From positions 186,001-250,000 of the forward strand of contig VLTN01000048.1 of assembly GCA_008330645.1 (NCBI GenBank): a stretch of 64,000 nucleotides of DNA. The letters run 5' to 3'. How positions within the stretch are numbered: position 1 is the stretch's first letter; each line of letters begins with the position of its first letter. Below the pieces are notes generated by a model. That model did no database searches. It was not told the DNA's origin and was given only the letters and a program-made list of their open reading frames with translations. The DNA comes from Cafeteria roenbergensis. Its lineage: Eukaryota > Sar > Bigyra > Bicosoecida > Cafeteriaceae. Shown piece by piece: positions 17,247 through 29,000 of this stretch. A program made the position numbers and the translations under genes.

Positions 17247-20200
17247 ATGGCCGAGCTTGGCTTCGCCGACTCGGACTTCCGCGGCGTGCGGCTGGAGGAG
17301 TTCCACGACGGCGCGTGAGCCCTCGCGCGCGCCGCCGCGAGGCCTCGGTCGCTGGGCGCGCGCGCCCCGGCGCGGCAGCGCCGCGAGCGGCACATGAGTT
17401 GCCATCGCGTTCAAACCCGGGCGCCTCCCCGCGCGCGCAGGGTCGTGATGGTGAAGCTCAAGGACTTTATGATCCACAAGTCGGCCACAATGCGCCCCGG
17501 GCCCAACCTGAACCTGGTCATCGGGCCGAACGGCTCGGGCAAGAGCAGCTTCATCAGCGCGCTTTGCCTCGGCCTCGGCGGCAAGCCGGGCGACATGGAG
17601 CGGGCCACGAAGCTCCGCGGCTTCGTCCGCAACTCGGCCTCGTCGGGCGAGATCTTGGTGAGCGCTGCCGCCGCAGGGCAGTCGGGGCTGCGGCCCGCGA
17701 CCACGGGGCGGGTCCTCCAAACGGCGGCACCACATGCGCTCGCGTTCCCCGCCTCGTCCGCGTCTGCGCGCGTCTGCCCCTTTGCCGCAGGTGGCGCTCC
17801 GCGCCAAGGAGGAGTCCCGGGGCTACCGGACCGTCCACCGCCGCATCTTCTCGGCCCGCGACGCGTCCGAGTGGTGGCTGGACGGCTCGAGCGCCAAGCC
17901 CGCCGAGGTGTCGGCGCTGATGCTGCGGCTGAACATCCGCATGGACAACCTGTGCCAGTTCCTGCCCCAGGAGCGCATCTCCCGCTTCGCGAAGATGTCC
18001 CCGGCCGAGCTGCTCCGCGAGACGGAGCAGGTCTTCCCCGGGGAACGCCTGTACGAGGCCCACACGCAGATCATTGAGGCGCAGGCCATGCAGGGCGACG
18101 CCGAGTCGCAGCGAGAGACGCTCACGCAGGCCATCGCGGAGAAGCAGGACAAGCTCCGGCGCATGGAGGGCCCCCTGGCGTCGGCCCAGGAGCGCAGGCG
18201 CCGCCAGGAGCTGCTCGCGCAGAAGGAGCAGTACCTGCTCGCGGTGCAGGCGCACGAGCTCAGCGCCCAGCTCACAGACGCCAAGCAGCACCGCACGGAG
18301 CTCAGGGCCAAACGCGAGGAGCGCCGGGAGGCCGCCGCCGCGGCTGCCGACGAGCTTCAGGCCCACACAGAGTTCCACCGCGGCACCGCGGACGCCGTGC
18401 GAGCCGCCGGGGAGGCGCTGGCGGCTGCCAAGGCGCGCCGGACGCACGCCCTGCAGACCGCCTCGCGCGCGTTCAAGGCCTACAGCAGCGCCCACGCCGC
18501 AATCCACGGCATGGACGTGGAGCGCGAGGGCATGCAGCGCCGGCTCACGCTGCTGGAGGGCCAGCTGGAGCAGAACGAGGCGCGGCTCGCGGCCATGCCC
18601 GACATGGAGTCGCTCAAGGCGGCGCGCAGAGCGGCCCGGCAGAAGGCCGAGGAGGCCGGCTCGGAGGCCGCCAAGCTGGGGTCGCGCGGGTCGGAGGCGC
18701 AGCGCAAGCTGAACGCGGCCGTCGCCGCTCAGTCCGACGCGGAGGCGGCCGTGGGCGTGATCGAGCATGCGGCCGAATCGGCCCGAAGCACCATCCAGCG
18801 GTCCTTCCGGTCGCGAGACCGCGCAACCGCCCTGCTGGCGTTTGCCAAGGCGATCGAGAAGGGCAGGTCCCGGGGCTGGTTCAAGGGCAAGGTGTTGCTG
18901 CCGGCGTGCCTGGAGTTCCCCGTGTGGGGCCCCAACGCCGACGTGTTCGGGGCGATGCTGGACACGCAGCTGGGCCAGGACGACCGTATGGCCGTCACAT
19001 GCGAGCACCCCGACGACAAGACCCTCATCTCGGGGTGGAGGCTCTTCGTTGGCCGGGACCGCCCGACCGCTGTGGGCACGGTGAGCGCAGGGCCCGGGTC
19101 GCCGCTGTTCCCTCAGGAGCAGAGCGGCGGTGGAGCCTCCGCCGCCGCCGCCGCGGGCGCTGCCGCCTCCTCGGGCGGAGCCGGCCACGGCCGGTTCGCA
19201 GGCTACAAGTCCGTTGGGCTGCCTGTGAACCACGTGTCGGTAGCGGGCGACGCCCTGTACAGCCGGCTGAGCGACGAGGAGTCCACAGTGGTCATCAACG
19301 ACCCCAAGAGCCCCGAGGCAGCGGAGATTCGGAAGCGGGCAATCGCTGCCGGGACCGAGCCCATCCGGGTGACCGCCGACCTCAAGGCCCGCCTCGCGGA
19401 GGCTTGCAAGCTCCGCGACGGCTCGCCGGTCTTCGTAGGGTCCATGTACGACGAGCTGCTGCAGCGCGGGTGCGACCCCCTGCTCCTCAAAGCGTCGGTG
19501 ATGTTCAACTCCGTCACAGACGTGCTGCTCGCCTTCGATGCCAGGGCGGCGGAGGCGGCGCTCAGGCGGCCGGAGGTGGTGAAGATGCTCCCCGTCGGGT
19601 GCCGCGTCATCACGCCCACCACGGTGCTGAGTCTCGCGCTGGGCAAGGCGACGAAGCGGGTCAGCCAGAGCGTGTCGGCGGCCGTGGGCGTGGGCGCGCG
19701 CGAATCGCGGCTCTGCTTCCCCCGCCCTGCCCCCTCCGAGCTGGAGGAGGCGGTGCGGGCCGCAGACGCCTGCAGGGCCCGCCGCGCCGAGGCGGGCGAG
19801 GCGTCTCGTGAGGCGGCAGCGCTGCTGAAGGAGGCGAGGAAGGCGAGGGAGGCGGCAGACGCCGCCGCAGAGGAGGCCAGGGCCGCGCTGGCCGCCCGCT
19901 CGTCCTTGGAGCGGGGCCGCAACAGGCACCTCCTGAGCGTGGAGCAGCTCAAGGCCCAGATGGCGGAGGACGCCACTGAGGAGGCGGCGAGGCTGTTCAA
20001 GGAGGCGATCCAGTGCGCCGCCAGACTTGCAGCAGCGACTGCCAGCCACGCCAAGGCGGCAAGGGAGGTTGCGCCCCTCGCCAGGAACTACCTGGCTGAG
20101 TGCGCCCCCCTGCTGGCCACGGCGGGCACTCGCGACCGTCTCGAGGCCGCGGCCGCGGCAGCGGCATCGGAGTTGCAGGCCGTCGAGGCCAGCGTCGCTC

Positions 20201-20912
20201 AGGCGGAGGCCCGCACGCGGGAGCTGAGCCAGCTGACCAGCGAGAAGAAGCGCGAGTTCAACGAGGCCGCCGGCGGGCCCGAGGAGCGCAAGGCGCTGGT
20301 GGTGAGGCTCTCGGCGATGGACTCGCTGCCCAAGGACTCGGCCGGCCTGCAGATGCACATCGACACGGAAAAGGCGGCTCTGTCCATGGAGCGGTCGCTG
20401 GGCTCTGCCGAGCGACTCCTCGTGTCGTTCGACGAGGCGAAGGAGCAGGTGCGGGCGCTGACGGAGGAGCTGGAAGCGCTCAAGAGCGGGCTGAGCGGCC
20501 GGGACAGGGAGCTGGCCGACAACAGCGAGGCCTTCTCTCGCCAGATGCTGGCCAAGGTCGAGGTCATCGACGCCGCGTTCGGCGAGAGCCTGCGCCGCAT
20601 GCGGTGCGCGGGCAAGGTGGAGTTCAGCCAGCCAGAGGGCAGCGCCCGCAACTGGGGCATTGTGGTTAAGGTGGCCTACAGGCAGGGCGAGGAGCTGACG
20701 CCTCTCACGGGGAAGCGACACTCTGGCGGCGAGCGGGCCACCGCCACGATGATGTACCTGCTGGCTCTGCAGGCGACCGCCACCGTGCCGTTCCGCGTGG
20801 TGGACGAGGTCAACCAGGGCATGGATGCCGCCAACGAGCGGTCGGTGTTCCAGGAGCTGCAGCGGCAGTGCCGCCCGGCCTCCGGCGCGGCTTCCCAGCC
20901 GGCCCACCCGCC

Positions 20913-20960
<48 letters not shown>

Positions 20961-21810
20961 CGCTGCGGCAGCGGCTGCTGCCGGGGCTGCAGCGGCAGCG
21001 GCAGGCTCGACTGCGGGACCCCTCGGCTCAGCGCTGTCGGTCGGCGGGCTGGATCCCGCGACGGTGGCCGCCGCCTCCCGTACCCCGCGCTACGGCTGCC
21101 AGTACTTCATCCTGACGCCAAAGCTGCTGTCCAACCTCGTGTACGAGCCCCACTGCCGCGTGCACACGGTGTTCAACGGGGCGCACGTCCACCTGCCGGG
21201 CAGCGCCGTCAGCCTGCGGGACATTGTGGCGGCCAAGCTGGGCGGTGGCACCGCACGTGCGGGGCTCACCGGTGCCGGCGCGGCGGCAGGCGGCGCGAAA
21301 CCGCCCATCCAGGCCAGAGCGAGGCCCGCCCGCAGATCCAGGGCGCCAGCACAGGAGAGCAAGCAGGACGAGGAGGCTCTGTTCGACAGCGACGACGATG
21401 ACGACGACGACGGTGACGACGGCGACGACGGTGACGACGACGACGACGGTCGCCAGAGAAGGCGAGTCCAGGCCGCGGCACGCCGGCGCAAGCGGGCAGC
21501 GGCAGGGGACGCCACGCCCAGCTGTGCGGTCGTCACGACCGATCGGTCAAAGCGGCCTTGCGCGCCGGCCCTGCCGAGGCGAGCAGGGGCGAGGGCGCGG
21601 GAGGAGGACGGCAGCGGCGGCGAGTACGAGGCTGGCCCCTGCGACGTGGAGGTTGCAGGCCGCGGGGCGGCAGAGGCGATGATGGTCTCGCCTGACATGG
21701 AGGCGTCAGAGGGGATGCTGCAGCTGCGGCTTGCGCTGCTTGAGGCCGCGGGCGCGGCCGTTGGGCGGCGCGGGCGTAGGCGGCGGATTGTGACGCGCAG
21801 CAAGGCTTGA
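17247..21810 (+). CDS. SMC5: SMC5, core ATPase of the SMC5/6 complex
   Basis: SMC5 pairs with SMC6 in the nucleus in recombination repair and replication-fork processing. Three exons (17247-17314, 17441-17657, 17791-21810) joined by GT-AG introns give 1434 residues. Walker A is GPNGSGKSS (51-59). The family-typical segment NLCQFLPQERISRFAKMSP follows the first coiled coil's approach. Coiled-coil arms (about 180-440 and 720-1000) flank a hinge at about 458-710 that carries an Ala/Gly insertion. The ABC signature SGGERA starts at 1073 and Walker B FRVVDEVNQGMD has D1100-E1101. About 72 residues of Ser and Ala runs (about 1123-1196) interrupt the head after Walker B, before YFILTPKLL. An acidic and basic tail of about 170 residues extends beyond the usual end. 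Typical SMC5 is about 1050-1100 residues. The large minus-strand frame opposite exon 3 is a composition shadow. Confidence 0.95.
20913..20960 (+). repeat. TCCTCG hexanucleotide run encoding poly-Ser in SMC5
   Basis: About eight TCCTCG units encode an uninterrupted Ser run within the ATPase head insertion of SMC5. Similar runs occur in other genes of the window, for example 36728-36757. Confidence 0.85.
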
Positions 21811-22050
21811 CGCTGTGCCCGCTTTGATGCGCGAGCGGAGTCGACGGACGTGCTTGGGGTACAGCGGCCGTGCCAGGCGATTGTGCTGTTGCAGCGACAG
21901 GGCACGATTGGCATCATCGTCCAGCGGCGGCAGCGGCGGCCCACAGTCGGGCTCTGCCACGCACCCCACAGCCAAACAAAAAATTCTCGCATTGCGCGCG
22001 CGCAGAGGCACGCGCACTCTCCCTCCGCCCTGACAGGCGGACAAGCCGCC

Positions 22051-25000
22051 ATGAGCGACGCCGCAGCTGCCGAGCGCATGGCCGAGGCTGCAGACTTCGA
22101 CGTGTCCAGTGCGATCCGCATGGTGAGCATGCGCATCGGCAGCGCGCAACCACAAGCACCTTGCATTCCTCTTTTCCTCGCCAGGCGGCCCCAAAGCGCT
22201 CACCACGCGCTCACAACTCTGACGCGAACGCGTGCCGCAGGTCCGCGGCATCGAGGTGTCAGCCAACGACGAGAGGGACTACGCGTTTGAGAAGCTTCCG
22301 AACGGAATGCGCATCATTGTCGTCTCGGACCCGTCCGCGGAGCAGGTGAGGCCGGCGCGCGTTGCACCCGCGTCGCGAGGCTGGCGCGAGGCGCCCGCCG
22401 CGGGAGACTGCGCCTGCCAGCCGGGGGCCGGCCGGCCCAACCGCGCTCGACTCCCCGCTTGCCCCGCTCTCCGCTTGATGCCATGCCTCGCAGGCTGCCG
22501 CCAGCGCAGCCGTGCAGGTGGGGAGCCTCGCCGACTACCGCGACCTTGCCGGGACCGCGCATGCGCTGGAGCACCTGTGCTTCATGGGCAGCGACAAGTT
22601 CCCGGGCGAGGAGGAGTGGGCCTCCTGGCTGGCCGACAACGGCGGCATGTCCAACGCGTACACGGCCTCAACGCAGACCAACTACCACTACCAGGTCCGC
22701 GCCACGAGCCTGCGCGCCTCGCTGGAGCGCTGGTCCCGCTTCTTCGTGGCCCCCCTGTTGCACGAGGGGGCCTGGGCGCGAGAGCTCAAGAACATTGACT
22801 CCGAGCACTCCAAGAACATCTCCAACGACATGTGGCGCGAGATGCAGCTCGACCGCTCGACCTCCGACCCGGAGCACGCCGTCTGCGCCTTTGCAACGGG
22901 CAACAAGGCCACCCTCCACGACATCCCCGTGGCGGCCGGCGTCGACGTCCGCGCCAAGCTTCTCGAGTTCCACCGCCGCCACTACACTTCCAGCCGCATG
23001 ACCGTGGCCCTGCTTGGCAAGGAGGACGTCGACACGCTGATGGCCTGGGCGCGCGAGTTCTTTGCCGACGTGCGCGACGAGGGGGACGCGCAGCCGGTTT
23101 ACGGCTCCGACCCGTACAAGGGGCGGACGGGCCTGGTGCAGACGATGGTGCCCCTCAAGGAGACGCGCACCATCACCCTGCAGTGGGCCATCCCCCCCCA
23201 GCAGAGCCACTTCCTATCCAGGCCCTCGGGCCTCGCATCGCACCTGCTCGGCCACGAGGGCCCTGGGAGCGTGCTGGAGGCGCTCAAGGCGCGCGGGTGG
23301 GCCACCGAGCTCTCGGCCGGCAACTTCGCCGACGAGGCCGACTTTGCAACCTTCGTCGTGCAGATCCGCCTCACCGCCGAGGGCCTCGCCCACACGGACG
23401 ACGTGGCCGCCTGCGTGTTCGAGTACATCCGCATCATGCAGGAGGAGGGAGCCGAGAAGCAGAAGTGGGTGTTCGAGGAGGTGGCGGCCGTGGGCGCCTC
23501 CTCGTTCCGCTTCAAGGGCCGCTCCAACCCGCTCAGCTACGTCACCGGCCTCTCCAGCGGGCTCACGTACCTCCCGGGCCGCTTCGCCGTGTCCAAGGGC
23601 AGCCTCGCCCGCGTGTGGGACCCCGCCGCCTACGCCGCGGTGCTCGACAGCTTCACCCCGGAGCGCGTGCGCGTGCGCATCGCCGCCCAGGACGAGCACA
23701 TCGTGGCCCAGTGCGACAAGGCCGAGCCCGTATACGGCACGCAGTACGGCGAGCGAGCGGCCACCCCCGAGCAGATGGCTCTCTGGAAGGGCGAGGCTGG
23801 CACGGGGCGGGCCTTCCCGGACCTGGCTCTGCCGGAGCCCAACCCGTTCCTCGCAACGGACTTTGACCTCCGCTCGGGCCTGGAGCCCGGGCGCACCGTG
23901 GACACGCGCCTTCGCGCCGAGCGCGAGGCAGAGCCCGCCGCCGACCTGGGCACCGCGGACTCCATCCTGCTCGAGGCAGCGCGAGGGCAGCCGGCGTGCG
24001 GGCGCCGCGTGATGCCGTCTCCCACGCTGCTGGACGACTCGTCCGAGGGGCAGCTGTTCTGGCGCTGCGACGACTGGTTCGGGGAGCCCAAGACGGTGGT
24101 GCAGGTGCAGTACAAGCAGCCCTGCGCATCGGCGTCGGCAGAGCAGTCCCTGCTGACGTCGCTCCTGGGCCTGGCCCTCACCGACGACCTGGGAAGCATG
24201 TCCTACGCGGCGTCCGTCGCCGGCCTGCACTACGGCATCGGCGACACCACGTCCGGCCTCACCCTGGCGGTGTCAGGATTCAGCCACAAGGCCGGCGTGC
24301 TGCTCTCCAGGGTCACGGACGCCCTGGCAGCAGCCGCGGCGGCCGGCTCCGACTCCGACCCCGCCGCGGCGGCTGCGGCGCCGACGGTGCTGTCCGAGCA
24401 GGCGGTCGGGCGGCAGTCCCGCCGCCGCACCGAGACGTACGTGAACAACGACCTCTCGCCTCTCTACCACCTTGGCATGATCGAGGCCGGGTACGCCTGC
24501 TCAGACGGACAGCACCACTACAAGGCCAAGCTTGAGATTCTGCGCGCCTGGCAGGCGGAGGACGGCGACGATCACCCCAGGCTGCTCCGCGCCCGCCTCC
24601 TCGCCCACGCTCGCAGCCTCTTCCGCACGTGCTCGGCGCGCATCCTCGTCTTCGGCAACGCCTCTGAGGCCGAGGCCAGGGAGATGGCCGCCGCCGTGCG
24701 CTCCCCCCTGCGCGCGGCCAAGGCCGAGCCGCCCTCCCCCGCCGACCTGGCCCTGCCTGCCATGAGCCCCCGGTGCATCCTTCCCCCGGCCGGCACCAAC
24801 GCCCGCATCGTGGTCCCGTGCCGCAACCCCAACGACAGCAACGGCGCAATCAACGTCCGCCTCTTCCTTGGGCCCGACACCGTCGCCACCAGCGCCCTCA
24901 CCGCGATCATCGGCGGCCTTGCCGCCCAGCCCGCCTTCACCCAGCTCCGCACCAAGGAGGCCCTTGGCTACATCGTCTTCGCCGGATCCTTCCGCGAGGC

Positions 25001-25739
25001 CAACGCCGTCGGCCTCCGCGTCATCGTGCAGTCGGCCTCCATGTCCGCCCGGCAGCTCGAGGACCGATGCGAGTCCTTCCTCTGGGGCTTCCGCGCCACC
25101 CTGGCCTCCATGACGGAGGAGCGCTTCGTCGAGAACCGCGACGCCGCCGTGGCCAAGCGCCGTGAGGCCCTCTCCTCTGTCACCTCCGCCGCAAGCAAGG
25201 TCTGGTTCGAGGTGAGCGACGGAACGATGCGCTTCAGCAGGGCGGCAGAGGAGGTGCGTGCCATCGCCAAGCTCACCCTGACGCAGGTGCGAGAGGTGTT
25301 TGACCGGGCGTTCGCTCCGGGCGCGCCCCAGCGCCGCCGGCTCGCCATCATCATGACGGAGGGCGAGAGCTCGGCCGACGCTGGCGCCGCTGTCGGCGAC
25401 GAGGGCGCGGACGATGCGGCCGCCGGCGCTGAGGCCGGCGCCGAGGCCGGCACTGAGGCCGGCGCTGAGGCCCCGCCTCCCGCCCCCGAGTGCACCACGC
25501 TCACCGGCGCCGCCGCGGTGGAGCACCTCACTGCAGCGTCAGAGGCGGACATCACCGGATGGCCCTCCGCCTCGTCGCTGGAGCCCCTCGCCGTGGACGC
25601 CGACGTCCCGGCCCCGCCCGCCATCGTGGTGGCAGAGCTCGACCCGGCGATGCTCAAGGCCGCATGCGGCCGAGTGCCCGCCGTTGGCCAGGCTGCCTTT
25701 GCTGCCTGGCAGGCGGAGCAAGCCGCGGCCAAGGCCTGA
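22051..25739 (+). CDS. IDE: Insulysin / insulin-degrading-enzyme-type M16 zinc protease
   Basis: M16A proteases enclose and cleave short peptides in a zinc-dependent chamber. Exons 22051-22122, 22241-22345 and 22494-25739 join in phase 0 to give 1140 residues (human IDE has 1019). The inverted zinc motif HALEH has H82, E85 and H86, and the third ligand E163 lies exactly 76 residues after H86 in ELKNIDSEHSKN, with the partner E156 also kept. The flanking GSLADYRDLAGTAHALEHLCFMGS and SNAYTASTQTNYHY match insulysin closely. Near the C-terminus, TKEALGYIVFAG followed by GLRVIVQS matches the C-terminal half that binds substrate ends. Extra residues are mostly an Ala/Glu-rich repeat insertion (about 1020-1055). 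There is no signal peptide, so it is probably cytosolic. The start lies 240 bases after the SMC5 stop, so the promoter must be compact; the A-rich stretch near 21973 is the only relief in composition. Confidence 0.95.
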
Positions 25740-26097
25740 GCGTTCCCTCCCTTTAACCCCACACAGGCGCTCGAGCACGACGGCCAGCCTTGGGAGTGCG
25801 AACGCGTCTCGGCGGAGGGGAGGGGCGATGAGGCAGCCTCGTGTTCGCTCGCGCCCGGTGCTGCCAGTTGCGTGCGTGGTGCTCTACACTGCCTGCCGAG
25901 AAGGGACGTATTCATGGCGTGCATGGTGAAGCTGCGCTGAGGCAAACAGAAATCCAGAACAATTTTTTAAACCCACACAGGCCACAGGCCTCACATGTTG
26001 CTTTAGGACACGAATGTCAACCCAAAGAAAAATTCCAAGCCCTCCCCCTTCCCCAGGCGGTCGGGCCCTCCATCGGCCCTCGGCGCCTGGCACCGGG
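25740..26097. other. Convergent 3' spacer between insulysin and cyclase genes
   Basis: It holds the two facing 3' UTRs. It is A/T-richer at 25945-25970 and 26018-26036, with T and A runs that may serve 3'-end formation; no AATAAA hexamer is present there. No gene is seen. Confidence 0.45.
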
Positions 26098-29000
26098 TCA
26101 CTTGCGGGCGGGCTTGGCAGGGGGAGCCTCGTCTGCCGTGTCCTTGCGGGCTCTGCCCGCGAGGTGGCGCAGCGTGTTCCTGAGGCGCTGGTGCAGGCGC
26201 CTTGGGACGGTCCGGGACGATGACTTCCATCGCACGGCGAACACGGGCTGCATGCCGTACTTCTTGGCCAGGGGCACGTTGCCGACGTAGGTGCACTCGT
26301 AGCTCTGCACGCCCAGCATCTCGCTGATGGCGGCGAAGGCCTGCGTGCAGTACACGGACCCGGGGGGCGTGATGGGCTCGATGCGGGCAGCGCGGGAGGT
26401 GTGCACGCCGGTGTAGTTCTTGAGCCGCAGAATGGGGTCAGTGACCACGTGCACCGGAGCGGCGTGGAGCGAGATACGGATGTTGAGGTTGCTGGGCAGA
26501 CCAAGGGTGTGCCAGGGCACCTTCGTGATGAGGTCTGATAGCATGAGGGCGAACTCGCCTGCATCAGGCACCCGTGACCACACGCCGTACACTGCGGCGC
26601 AATCGCGAGCAGGGCGGAGGGTCAGGGTCAGAGTTAGGGTCAGGGTCAGGGTCAGGGTCAGGGTCAGAGTCGGGCGCTTTGCATCGGGCGAGGGCGGCTA
26701 GCACAGCAACGCAATCACCGGCACGCGCTCTCGGTCGAGAGCGCCTCGCGGGGCGCAGCCAACACTCGATTCCCGCGCAGCGCAGCGTAGAGCGGACGGC
26801 GGCAACTCCCCGCGGCAACTCACATGCGTCTCCCCAGGTCTGCTGGATGCGCGGCCGTGCCCGGGGCGGCATCGAATCGATGAGGTTTGCGATTGCACCG
26901 AGCACGTTTTCGATGAAGACCAGCACCTGCGGCTCGCTCAGCTTGCTGAAGTTCACCACGTCTGCGAAGAGGGGCGCCGCGATGACCTGACGGCGGATCG
27001 ACGGCGCGGGCGCCCCGAACAGCGGCATACGCAGCCGCTCGGTGCCGCCCAGGCCGAGCTGCCTGCGATCGGAGGCATCCCCGCCCGCAGCCGTCACTCT
27101 GGCGTCGTGGATGCCGCTGTGGGACTGGAAGGCAGGCACAAGCAGCTCGAGGGCTCGGCTGAGGTCCGCGTCCAGGGCAGAGCGCACGGTGGCTCTGCCG
27201 ACCACTTCGCTGAAAGTGACCCCGCGCCCCCTGGCCTCGCCCGAGGAGTCCCCGCTCGCAGCGTCGACGCCGGCGCCGGAGTCGGCAGAGCTCGGCCTGT
27301 CGCCACCAGCGCCTGATGCCGCGGCCTTGGCGGCGGCGCCAGAGCGCGCCGCGGCGGACACCGCTCCGACCCACCGGGCGCCTCTCGCGGCCTTGTCCTG
27401 GGCCTTGGCGGCAAGCTGGAGCTCCTCCTCCGTGAAGCCCTCGTCCCTCCTGCTGCCCGTCTCGGAGCCGCTGCCGCCCTCGCTGATGTTGGCCATCACC
27501 GCCGCAACGGACACCTCTGGATTCTGGCTGTGGCTGGCAGTCCGGGCGGAGCCCACGGCCGTGGCGACGACAACCCCCTCGCTGAACGAGCTGGCCTTGG
27601 CAGCGCGCAGCGCGCTCACCTTGGCGGCGCTGCCCCCCACGGCCACTGCCGTGGGCGTGTTGGTCGCGTCGCTGCTGCTTCTGTCGCGCCGCACCAGCCG
27701 CTGGGCGCTGTGGGCCTTGCGAACGGTCGCCGCCGGCAGCATCGCCATCAGGTGCTCGTGAGATTCTGCCCGGATGGAGAACGGAAGCACCACCACCCTG
27801 AAGGGCGTGGCGTGGGCGATCCAGTGCTCCACCGCCAGCGGGGCAGCGAAGAGCGTGGCGAGGGGAAGCATGGCCTCTCGCAACGCCGGGGACGTGGGTG
27901 CGGCGCTGCCGTCGCTCCCGCGGCCGCTGGCTGGCGTCCGGTGCGTGGCGACCCTGGTGCCGCCGCCCCAGCCAGCTCCAGCTCCAGCTCCGGACGCCGC
28001 GGCGCTGCCCCAGCCCGAGCTGCCGGGGCCCGCTGCGCCAGGAACTGCCACCGGCGGCTTCCCCGCGGCAGACGGCGAGACGCCGTCTGGGGGCCCGGAC
28101 GTCGAGAAGCGTTGGACTCGGCCGGCTGACTCCGGCACCGATTCGGCCCCGACGGAGTCGCGCGGGGCCCCGAAGCCGGAGAGGGGCCCCGTGAGGGACC
28201 TGCTGGCTTCCTTGGCGCCGGGCCCCGCATCCCGGGCCCCGCCGCCATAGCGGCCCGCAGCGCCGTCGCCAGCGTCTCCGGCAAGGTCCGTGCCGAGGCC
28301 GGCCCCGCCTGACCTGCTCGCCATCATGCTGTTTCCGGCGAGGGACACGCCCCGCATCACGCTGCCGTCACTCTCGCGCAGGCCTTCCATGAGGGGGGAG
28401 CGGTCGGCCTGGCGGGACGCCGCTCCATTGGCCGCGCCGTTCCCCTGGCCGACCGGCGCCAGCGGGGTCGCGCTCGCCCCCACCATACCCGGCCGCTTGG
28501 CCCCCATGGCCAGCCCGGGGGACAGCTGCATGCCAGCGGCCTCGGCGCCCGCGGCCACGGCCTTGGCGATGGCGGTTGCTCTCGCATGAGCAGCCGCAAC
28601 GGCCACCGTGTGCTGCGCCTCCGAGCGCAGCACGTACAGTGACTCGTCCTCCATGGGGGTGAGCCCCGCGAAGGAGTGACGCCGGCCGCGGGTGCGCCTG
28701 GACACACGCTTGCGCTCCTCTGCGGCCGCGTGGGGGTGGTGGAAGGTGGCCCAGGCCGCGCCGTCAGCGGCCCCACCGGCGTGGCCCGCGCCCGCTGCCC
28801 GCCCCTGCTTGGGCCCGAGGGTGCTGAACCCGTCGGCGTCGGTGCAGCCCGCCGCCAGCGGATCGCCTGGCTGGCACACGGGCCGCGTGACCGCGGAGGC
28901 GCGGGGCCGCGCTAGCTTGGACCAGAGCGTCTTGGAGACGTTGGGGTCCACGCGGGTGGCCGCGCGGCTCGACCCCGCGTGCTGCCAGCCGATGCTGTCG

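Noticed and set aside
17405-17425. T-arm-like GTTCAAACCC suggesting a tRNA gene in SMC5 intron 1
   Set aside because: No acceptor stem, D-arm or anticodon arm can be folded around it.
17554-20907. 1117-codon open frame on the minus strand opposite SMC5
   Set aside because: It mirrors SMC5 exon 3, which carries unmistakable SMC5 motifs. The minus translation has no domain and its openness follows from the GC-rich third positions.
26619-26674. True chromosome end or telomere
   Set aside because: Unique host sequence and coding exons continue on both sides; the tract is short and inside an intron.
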